In this document: positions 1 to 4,242 of the stretch, one piece after another
Layout of the letters: every line of letters begins with the position of its first letter
Position numbering within the stretch: position 1 is the first letter of the stretch
Source of the DNA: Rubrobacter sp.
GTDB lineage: Bacteria > Actinomycetota > Rubrobacteria > Rubrobacterales > Rubrobacteraceae
Direction: 5' to 3'
Length of the DNA stretch: 5,402 nt
NCBI GenBank assembly: GCA_013815575.1
Contig: JACDFX010000171.1
Span: forward strand, 1-5,402
Translations under genes and position numbers: made by a program
The notes under the pieces: model-generated
Told to the model about the DNA's origin: nothing
Seen by the model: the letters and a program-made list of their open reading frames with translations, nothing else
Databases searched by the model: none

Positions 1-515
1 CCGGAGGATGGCTTCTCGCGCAGGTCCCGGACGGTCTCGGCGGCTTTCTCCTTCTGGAGGGCGACGTCGACGAGCCGATCCGCCGTGGCGTGAAGCCTGG
101 GTATGGTGTCTTCGAGGACGGCCCGGGTAACGTCGTCCGACGTCTCTATGGCGGCCACGACCTTGCGGTACTCCGCGAGCGCGGCGTCCACCTTTTGACG
201 GGTCTCGCCCCGGGGAAGCCACCGCGTGCGGCGCTCCGGGGGGACGTCCTGGGCCTGGCTGGAGGTCGGCGCTTCGAGGCCGAGGGTTCGCCGCTGGAGG
301 ATCGGGTCCCTGGTCCCCAGAAAGACTAGGGCTGCGTAGGTCACGAGGGTGAGCGGCGGCACCCACCAGGCGAAGGTTGCGGCAAAAAAGACGATGCCTA
401 TCACGAGGACGAGAACGTTCAGCGGGCGCAATGCCGCGGCCCGCACCACCCTGCGCCGAGCCTGTGGCGTAAGAGACGAGGTCTCCGGGGTCCCCCCGGG
501 TAGGAGATCAGGCAC
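1..515 (-). CDS. Two-helix membrane protein with long helical tail (partial, C-terminus off the left edge)
   Basis: I do not recognise a named family. Read from GTG at 515, 171 residues are visible and the frame is open to the window edge. Residues 1-28 are a basic N-terminus containing an RRR cluster (20-22). Two hydrophobic segments follow at about 32-49 and 52-66, separated by a WWVPP turn, consistent with a helical hairpin whose two ends are cytoplasmic. After about 40 Pro/Arg-rich linker residues comes a charged, heptad-like helical region (from about 108) rich in Ala, Glu, Lys and Leu, which is probably a coiled coil. The GTG start is chosen because GGAGGG lies 8 bases upstream and the frame fits the codon bias. 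It overlaps the end of the SAM hydrolase gene by 8 bases, indicating translational coupling in one operon. Function is unknown; a membrane-anchored scaffold would be a guess. That it is a real gene is fairly sure. Confidence 0.72.
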   Translation of the reverse strand, partial: MPDLLPGGTPETSSLTPQARRRVVRAAALRPLNVLVLVIGIVFFAATFAWWVPPLTLVTYAALVFLGTRDPILQRRTLGLEAPTSSQAQDVPPERRTRWLPRGETRQKVDAALAEYRKVVAAIETSDDVTRAVLEDTIPRLHATADRLVDVALQKEKAAETVRDLREKPSS

Positions 516-1326
516 CCGTCGTACCCTCCGAGGGCAGCAGCCGGACCCGATCCCCCACCCCGAGGCCAAGCGCCTGTGAGGCGTTGCCCTTGTTTATCGA
601 GAGGCTGAGACGCCAGTGAGAGTCCGGCACGAGCACCAACTCCCCGGCGTTAGACGAGCCGAAAGTCTCCACGTAGCGAACGGACATATGTCCGTATCCA
701 ACGTCGACCTGCAGGACATCGCCGTATGCGAGCCCGGATTCTTCCTGCAGGAGCGAGAGCCGGGCGTTGCCGAAGCGGTCGATGGAGATGATGCCGGCCT
801 CAAGCGTCCCGCCCCGTTCCCGGGGCGTCCCTATCTTGTCGAGGCGCATCAGGGCGGAGGGGCCCACACCGGGTCCTAGCGTTCGAAGCGGGGTTCCGGA
901 GGCGAGGTAGGCGGCGGCCGGGGCGAAGACGTCGCGCCCGTGGAAGGTGTTCGAGACGGGGTGGATCTGGTAGTCGAGGTTGGTGAGGACGGCCGCCTCC
1001 ACGACACCGCCCAGAGATTCGGCCGCCGGGAGGAGCAGGCCGTTGTCGGGCCCGACCATCAGCGCGTCCCGCCCGGTTCGTAAGGCGAGGGCGCGGCGGC
1101 TGGTGCCGACGCCGGGGTCCACCACGGCCAGGAAGACGGTCTGGGGGGGCATGTAGCGGGTGGCGTGGTGCAGGATCTCGGCCCCAGCCTCGACCTCGAA
1201 GCCCGGCACCTCGTGTGTGAGGTCCACTATGGTCAGGCCGGGCGCGATGCCGAGCATCACGCCCTTGCACGTGCCGACAAAGTCGTCGGCAAGCCCAAAA
1301 TCCGTCAGAAAGCACACAGGCCTCAT
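508..1326 (-). CDS. SAM hydroxide adenosyltransferase (DUF62 / SAM_HAT family)
   Basis: A 272-residue cytosolic enzyme. The family splits S-adenosylmethionine with hydroxide into adenosine and L-methionine, and is related to the fluorinase FlA and the chlorinase SalL. Visible motifs in order are LTDFG (7-11) with VGTCKG (17-22), DLTHEV (35-40), VVDPGVG (68-74), VGPDNG (91-96), NTFHGRDVFAP (126-136), and near the C-terminus an IDRFGNA segment and an INKGNAS...GVGDRV segment. D70, R77 and H129 have the spacing of the Asp-Arg-His triad described for hydroxide adenosyltransferases. The length is usual for the family and no fluorinase-type insertion is evident. The ATG at 1326 is chosen because the protein then begins just before LTDFG; the frame extends 14 codons further upstream without family-like sequence. 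It lies 44 bases after the HAD gene and overlaps the membrane protein gene by 8 bases. The cellular purpose of this family is poorly understood. Confidence 0.93.
   Translation of the reverse strand: MRPVCFLTDFGLADDFVGTCKGVMLGIAPGLTIVDLTHEVPGFEVEAGAEILHHATRYMPPQTVFLAVVDPGVGTSRRALALRTGRDALMVGPDNGLLLPAAESLGGVVEAAVLTNLDYQIHPVSNTFHGRDVFAPAAAYLASGTPLRTLGPGVGPSALMRLDKIGTPRERGGTLEAGIISIDRFGNARLSLLQEESGLAYGDVLQVDVGYGHMSVRYVETFGSSNAGELVLVPDSHWRLSLSINKGNASQALGLGVGDRVRLLPSEGTTGA
524..529 (-). promoter_or_regulatory. Ribosome binding site inside the SAM hydrolase gene
   Basis: GGAGGG on the minus strand lies 8 bases before the GTG at 515. It sits within the last codons of the SAM hydrolase gene. It decides the start of the downstream membrane protein and supports coupled translation across the 8-base gene overlap. 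Confidence 0.6.
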
Positions 1327-1332
1327 CACCCT

Positions 1333-1361
1333 AGTATAAAGCGCCGAACTTTCCAGGCCAG
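1333..1361 (-). promoter_or_regulatory. Candidate promoter for a leaderless SAM hydrolase transcript
   Basis: On the minus strand TATACT occupies 1338-1333 and ends 6 bases before the ATG at 1326, which would put the transcript start at or beside the start codon. A weak -35 candidate, CTGGCC (1361-1356, 3 of 6 matches to TTGACA), lies 17 bases upstream. The only Shine-Dalgarno-like bases, AGGG, sit 2 bases from the ATG, too close to work normally. The site falls between the HAD and SAM hydrolase genes, so it would be an internal operon promoter. This is pattern matching only. Confidence 0.4.
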
Positions 1362-1370
1362 CAGCCACGG

Positions 1371-2063
1371 TTACGCCTGCCCGACGATGTCGGCCACCCC
1401 GAAAAGGTCCCGGCAGTGACGTTTTGCCCCATCGGGACGTCCGCGAACGAGTATGGCGGGGATACCGGCAGCTTCCGCGCCCCGGATGTCCGCCTCCGGG
1501 TTGTCGCCTATCATCCAGATCTTCCCCGGACGATCCAGCGCCTCCAGGAGATTCTCAAAAGCCAGGGGGTGCGGCTTCTCGTGGCCGCTGTCGGCGGAGT
1601 TGAAGACCCGCTCGACGTGGTCGCCCAGGCCGAGGGCGTCGATGATCCGCGCAACCTCCGGCACGTGGTTTGATAGCACCAAGTGCGTCCACCCGCGGGA
1701 GGAGAGCATCTGCAGGGCGGAAAGGGTGTCGTCGAAGAGCCGCCAGTAGTTCGGGTCTGTGTAAACCTCGCGCACGCGACTCGCTAGCGTTCGGGACGTC
1801 GTCGGGTCCAGGCCGCCGGCTTCGAAGGCGCGGACGAAGACGGGCGAGAGCGCCTCCCACCAGAGTTCGGGCGAAGACAACTGCGCGTGTGGGGCCTCCG
1901 GTGTGTGCCAGGGGAAGCCCGCCCGCAATTCGGCGCGAAGGCGCTGAGCGTCGAAACCGGGATGACCGCCCCTCGCTTCCAGTACGGTGAGTAGAGCGGA
2001 GGACCAGAGGCCCTCGCGACACCCGAGCGTTCCATCGAAGTCCCAGATCAAGAACCCCACCAT
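1371..2063 (-). CDS. HAD-superfamily hydrolase (phosphoglycolate phosphatase / haloacid dehalogenase-like)
   Basis: A 230-residue cytosolic phosphohydrolase, substrate unknown. All four HAD motifs are visible. Motif I is WDFDGT, with D8 the expected nucleophile and D10 the acid/base. Motif II is LVLSNH, with S131. Motif III is K163 in SGHEKPHPLAF. Motif IV is MIGDNPEADIRGAEAAG, with D187 and D192 as likely Mg2+ ligands. Residues about 15-110 form the helical cap insertion typical of subfamily I, with a Trp-rich stretch around 68. The ATG at 2063 is chosen because motif I then starts at residue 8, as usual; the frame is open much further upstream but that part overlaps the divergent acetyltransferase and has no HAD character. 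It is the first gene of a three-gene minus-strand cluster. HAD members with these motifs act on small phosphates or nucleotides, so a link to the SAM/adenosine chemistry of the next gene is possible but not shown. Confidence 0.9.
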   Translation of the reverse strand: MVGFLIWDFDGTLGCREGLWSSALLTVLEARGGHPGFDAQRLRAELRAGFPWHTPEAPHAQLSSPELWWEALSPVFVRAFEAGGLDPTTSRTLASRVREVYTDPNYWRLFDDTLSALQMLSSRGWTHLVLSNHVPEVARIIDALGLGDHVERVFNSADSGHEKPHPLAFENLLEALDRPGKIWMIGDNPEADIRGAEAAGIPAILVRGRPDGAKRHCRDLFGVADIVGQA

Positions 2064-2069
2064 GACCGT

Positions 2070-2098
2070 ATTCTGCCCTGGCGGAAAGCTCAGGTCCA
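2070..2098 (-). promoter_or_regulatory. Candidate promoter for a leaderless HAD transcript
   Basis: On the minus strand TGGACC (2098-2093, 4 of 6 to TTGACA) is followed after 17 bases by CAGAAT (2075-2070, 4 of 6 to TATAAT). The latter ends 6 bases before the ATG at 2063. No convincing Shine-Dalgarno sequence precedes that ATG. The -10 to ATG spacing equals that at the next gene of the cluster. The hexamers are imperfect, so confidence is low. Confidence 0.35.
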
Positions 2099-2122
2099 CC
2101 GGGAAGGGGTTGTCCCGCAGTG

Positions 2123-2146
2123 TATGCTGGATCAAACGGAGAGGAG
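2123..2146 (+). promoter_or_regulatory. Possible -10 element and Shine-Dalgarno site for the first acetyltransferase
   Basis: In the 88-base divergent spacer, TATGCT (2123-2128) could be a -10 box, though I see no good -35 at the right distance. AGGAG (2142-2146), 5 bases before the ATG at 2152, is a good ribosome binding site and decides that start. The Shine-Dalgarno part is firm and the promoter part is weak. Confidence 0.45.
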
Positions 2147-2151
2147 TAGGG

Positions 2152-2730
2152 ATGCGGCCACCGATACTCAAGGACTTTCCGGAGAGGTTCGAGACGGAGC
2201 GGCTCCTGATCCGCTCCCCCATGCCAGGTGACGGCCCCGGGCTGCACGCGGCGGTGAGGGAGTCCATGGACGAGCTGCTGCCGTGGATGCCCTGGACGAA
2301 GGAGCACGGGACGGTGGACGACTCGGAGGCGGGCGCGCGCCGGGCGCGGGTCCGCTTTCTGGAGAGGACCGAGCTCAGGATGCACCTCTTTTTGAGAGAG
2401 ACTGGGACCCTCATCGGTAGCAGTGGACTCCACCGCATCGACTGGTCGGTTCCGAAGTTCGAGATCGGCTACTGGTGCCGCACGCCGTTTGCCGGCCGGG
2501 GCTACACCACCGAGGCGGTGCGCGGCATCTCCGCCTTCGCCTTCGACACCCTCGATGCGAAACGGGTGGAAATCCGGTGCGACCCCCTGAACCGTCCCAG
2601 CGCCAGGGTTGCCGAGCGGGCTGGCTTCCGTCTTGAAGGAGAGCTGCGCAGCGAAGCCGTCGGCACCGACGGCACGCCCCGTAACACGCTCGTATTCTCG
2701 ATGATCCGGGCGGACCTCGACGCATGCTGA
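2152..2730 (+). CDS. GNAT acetyltransferase, RimJ/RimL-like
   Basis: A 192-residue cytosolic acetyl-CoA-dependent N-acetyltransferase of the type that includes the ribosomal-protein acetylases RimJ and RimL; its actual substrate cannot be read from the sequence. The N-terminal strand ETERLLIRSP (14-23) is typical. The LLPWMPW segment (42-48) matches the aromatic stretch common in this subfamily. GTLIGSSGLHRID (85-97) and the EIGYW strand (104-108) lead into the acetyl-CoA binding motif A, FAGRGYTTEA (113-122), with the G-R-G-x-x-T signature. N147, S150 and the AERAGFRLEGELR segment (154-166) form the usual C-terminal motif. The length is normal. The ATG at 2152 is supported by AGGAG 5 bases upstream and by homology-like sequence starting a few residues in; the frame is open upstream, but there it overlaps the start of the divergent HAD gene. 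It is followed 48 bases later by another acetyltransferase on the same strand, so the two may be co-transcribed. Confidence 0.9.
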   Translation: MRPPILKDFPERFETERLLIRSPMPGDGPGLHAAVRESMDELLPWMPWTKEHGTVDDSEAGARRARVRFLERTELRMHLFLRETGTLIGSSGLHRIDWSVPKFEIGYWCRTPFAGRGYTTEAVRGISAFAFDTLDAKRVEIRCDPLNRPSARVAERAGFRLEGELRSEAVGTDGTPRNTLVFSMIRADLDAC

Positions 2731-2778
2731 CGCGGCTGTCGCCTGCCGCTGGCCTGCCGCGCTCGCCAGGCTAACAGC

Positions 2779-3705
2779 GTGGGAACGACGCAGAGATGGA
2801 CGGACGAGGCCGTTATGCTGGAGTCCGAACGCTGGGTACACGTCCCCGCCACCAGCATCCTTACCGAGAACGGGGAGCGTCTCCTGGTCCACCCGCCCTC
2901 GCGCCGGGGTACGAGCCGCGTGTGGCGTTCGTGGCCCACGCGGGGCAGGGCCGTAGGACTGATCCTGGAGACCATAGAAGAGGTTCGCGAGTCCGGCGGC
3001 GGACGGCTCGTCTGGCACACCGGAGACGGCGCCTCCCCGCCTTTCATGGACGACCTCCTCTCGCGACACGGCTTCGAGAAGACCGAAGACCTCGAAGTCC
3101 TGGCCTTCGAACTCGGCGACGACCCGCGACCGAGGCTCCCCCGGCTCGACGGCCGCGACCTCCGCGTGGACCTCGTCCGCGACGCGGCGGGGCTCCGGGA
3201 GGCCCACGCCATCGAGTCCCGTGTCTTTCCCCACTCTCCGGAACTCACCGACCCGGAGATACGCGACTACCTTCGCGGTGTCGAGGCCCCCTGGAGCCGG
3301 AAGCCCGAACCGGACTACGCTGACGCACGCACGCTCCGCTTCCTGGCCTTCGTAAGCGACCCGGTAAACCGGGGTGAGAGGGCCGTCGCGACCGCCGGGG
3401 CGCAGGTCGTTGGCGAAACAGTACGGCTGTGGGGGGCCGGAACGCTCGCGGAGCACCGGGGGCAGGGCGCCTACCGCGCCCTGGTCGTCGAGAGGTGCCG
3501 TCTCGCCCACGCCCTCTGCGCCACGCTTGCCCTGACAAAGGCAAACACGGCCACCTCAGCACCCCTCCTCCGAAACGCCGGGTTCAGACCCGTTGCCTCC
3601 GAACGCCGCCACGCGCTACAGATCCCCGACGAAGACCGCCCCACAACCAGCCCCACGGATCACCGGCAAAGGAATACCTTCAACCACTATAAACTTCGAC
3701 AATAG
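2779..3705 (+). CDS. Tandem-GNAT acetyltransferase family protein
   Basis: A 308-residue cytosolic protein with two GNAT-like halves. The C-terminal half (about 128-283) is clear: the strand VRLWGAGTL (215-223) leads into the acetyl-CoA loop EHRGQGAYRAL (225-235). ALTKANTATSAPLLRNAGF (251-269) is the usual end of the fold. The N-terminal half (about 10-112) lacks a conserved acetyl-CoA loop but ends with a GNAT-like strand, LLSRHGFEKTEDLEVLAFEL (93-112), suggesting a degenerate GNAT domain as in other tandem GNAT proteins. Substrate unknown. The GTG at 2779 is used because WTDEAVMLESERWVHVP reads as the domain start. An ATG at 2815 with GAGG 5 bases upstream is a credible alternative that would remove 12 residues. 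The last 22 or so residues (from about 287) look unlike the rest: Thr/Pro- and then Asn/His/Tyr-rich, encoded by increasingly AT-rich DNA that joins the AT-rich spacer. The natural C-terminus may therefore have been altered. Confidence 0.82.
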   Translation: MGTTQRWTDEAVMLESERWVHVPATSILTENGERLLVHPPSRRGTSRVWRSWPTRGRAVGLILETIEEVRESGGGRLVWHTGDGASPPFMDDLLSRHGFEKTEDLEVLAFELGDDPRPRLPRLDGRDLRVDLVRDAAGLREAHAIESRVFPHSPELTDPEIRDYLRGVEAPWSRKPEPDYADARTLRFLAFVSDPVNRGERAVATAGAQVVGETVRLWGAGTLAEHRGQGAYRALVVERCRLAHALCATLALTKANTATSAPLLRNAGFRPVASERRHALQIPDEDRPTTSPTDHRQRNTFNHYKLRQ

Positions 3706-3785
3706 GTTCATACAACACCGTAGTGATTCTGTAGTTTTGGTTGAGACTCAATATGTTGTGCCGGTTTTGCGGATGCTAGGAACAT

Positions 3786-3818
3786 CTCGTGCATGGACTT
3801 TAGATGTACGAGCGTTTT
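3786..3818 (+). terminator. Rho-independent-like terminator after the tandem-GNAT gene
   Basis: CTCGTGCAT (3786-3794) pairs with ATGTACGAG (3804-3812) over 9 base pairs including one G-U, around a 9-base loop. CG and TTTT (3815-3818) follow. It lies about 80 bases after the acetyltransferase stop in the right orientation to end that transcript. The stem is only moderately GC-rich and the T run is short. Confidence 0.45.
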
Positions 3819-3938
3819 AGCTTAAGTATAGGGATTTGCCGACGTTGCGTGGCATCTGGCCTGGTGCTAATAATCATGGGGCGGATCTTGTGACCCGGGG
3901 GCTCGGTTTAAAGCTTGGGTTGAGACGGGGTTCGTCGG

Positions 3939-3979
3939 GGGCTCTACTGGCTGGGAGGGGTGGTAGAGCCCACACTTTT
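3939..3979 (+). terminator. Strong hairpin followed by TTTT, possible second terminator or structured RNA
   Basis: GGGCTCTAC (3939-3947) and GTAGAGCCC (3963-3971) are perfect inverted repeats, extendable by two G-U pairs inward, around a purine-rich loop containing GGGAGGGG. ACAC and then TTTT (3976-3979) follow, so the element resembles a plus-strand intrinsic terminator, with the T run displaced 4 bases from the stem. It is the strongest stem in the spacer. It lies more than 200 bases after the acetyltransferase stop, so a role in an unannotated RNA is also possible. Confidence 0.4.
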
Positions 3980-3983
3980 CGGC

Positions 3984-4008
3984 ACGGCTCATTGCGCCTT
4001 TCAGCCGT
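3984..4008. repeat. Short inverted repeat ACGGCT / AGCCGT
   Basis: ACGGCT (3984-3989) and AGCCGT (4003-4008) flank a 13-base loop, directly after the TTTT of the preceding hairpin. The 6-bp stem is modest and would be ordinary alone; it counts mainly as part of the hairpin series. Confidence 0.35.
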
Positions 4009-4057
4009 CAGCTTTTGGCCTTTCGGAACCGGCCCCGACCGCGCCTGGTACGCGATC

Positions 4058-4082
4058 CTCGGGAGGGTGTATGAACCCTGAG
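4058..4082. repeat. Bulged hairpin around AGGGT / ACCCT
   Basis: AGGGT (4064-4068) pairs with ACCCT (4075-4079) around the 6-base loop GTATGA. Outside it, CTC (4058-4060) pairs with GAG (4080-4082), leaving a one-sided GGG bulge. An 8-bp stem with one internal bulge is the kind of shape seen in structured RNAs, but chance formation in GC-rich DNA is not excluded. Confidence 0.35.
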
Positions 4083-4103
4083 TTCGGCTCTTCTCCTTGC
4101 GTG

Positions 4104-4122
4104 GGTGGGCTTGAAACCCGCC
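4104..4122. repeat. Hairpin GGTGGG / CCCGCC
   Basis: GGTGGG (4104-4109) pairs with CCCGCC (4117-4122), including one G-U pair on the plus strand, around the 7-base loop CTTGAAA. There is no T run on either side, so it is not an obvious intrinsic terminator. Confidence 0.35.
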
Positions 4123-4138
4123 TGTATGATGGGCTGGA

Positions 4139-4163
4139 TCAGCGGTTCCGGTACTCACGCTGA
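4139..4163. repeat. Inverted repeat TCAGCG / CGCTGA
   Basis: TCAGCG (4139-4144) and CGCTGA (4158-4163) form a 6-bp stem with a 13-base loop. It is the last hairpin of the series, about 80 bases beyond the stop of the minus-strand glycosyltransferase gene. No T run follows in the minus direction. Confidence 0.3.
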
Positions 4164-4242
4164 ATCATCCACGCCGAGGACGGCGCGCCCTGATCCTGGC
4201 TGAGATGCTGAAGGACCTCGTCTGAGAGGGCGTGCTGGGAAG

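Larger units (their letters stand above)
3706..4242. other. Convergent intergenic spacer, AT-rich at its left, dense in inverted repeats
   Basis: These 537 bases separate the convergent acetyltransferase and glycosyltransferase genes. Positions 3721-3840 hold 51 G/C of 120 (about 42%), against about 70% in the neighbouring genes; GC then climbs back. Short frames exist (for example a TTG-initiated frame at 3836-4081), but none has a ribosome binding site at normal spacing, recognisable motifs or convincing codon use. The stretch carries inverted repeats at 3741-3751 (TTGAG-A-CTCAA), 3786-3812, 3939-3971, 3984-4008, 4058-4082, 4104-4122 and 4139-4163. The 9-mer GGTTGAGAC occurs twice (3739-3747 and 3918-3926). 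It may be a terminator region, a mobile element remnant or a structured RNA; the sequence alone does not decide. From 4171 to 4242 I see nothing. Confidence 0.6.

Noticed and set aside
90..329. Short plus-strand frame at the left edge.
   Set aside because: It is antisense to the membrane protein, whose frame has two clear hydrophobic helices and a good ribosome binding site.
2064..2438. Upstream extension of the HAD frame by up to 125 codons.
   Set aside because: The extension overlaps the divergent acetyltransferase in antisense and would place HAD motif I far from the N-terminus; ATG at 2063 puts it at residue 8 as usual.
2731..2778. Inverted repeat CGCGGC ... GCCGCG between the two acetyltransferases, considered as a terminator.
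   Set aside because: The loop is 25 bases and no T run follows, so it is more likely a chance repeat in GC-rich DNA.
1555..3510. A 651-codon open frame on the minus strand, antisense to both acetyltransferases and overlapping the HAD gene in another frame.
   Set aside because: It is Arg/Pro/Gly-rich with no recognisable motif, and it is explained as the shadow of strong third-position GC bias in real genes. The real genes have complete family motifs.
3836..4081. Possible small gene of 81 codons in the convergent spacer.
   Set aside because: It begins with TTG, has no ribosome binding site at normal spacing (AGGG only 2 bases away), spans two hairpins and shows no recognisable motif.
3939..4163. 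Hairpin series considered as SRP RNA, tmRNA, RNase P RNA or the end of a group II intron.
   Set aside because: The conserved sequence cores of these RNAs, such as the GGAAGCAGC-type SRP loop or a group II domain V, are not visible.
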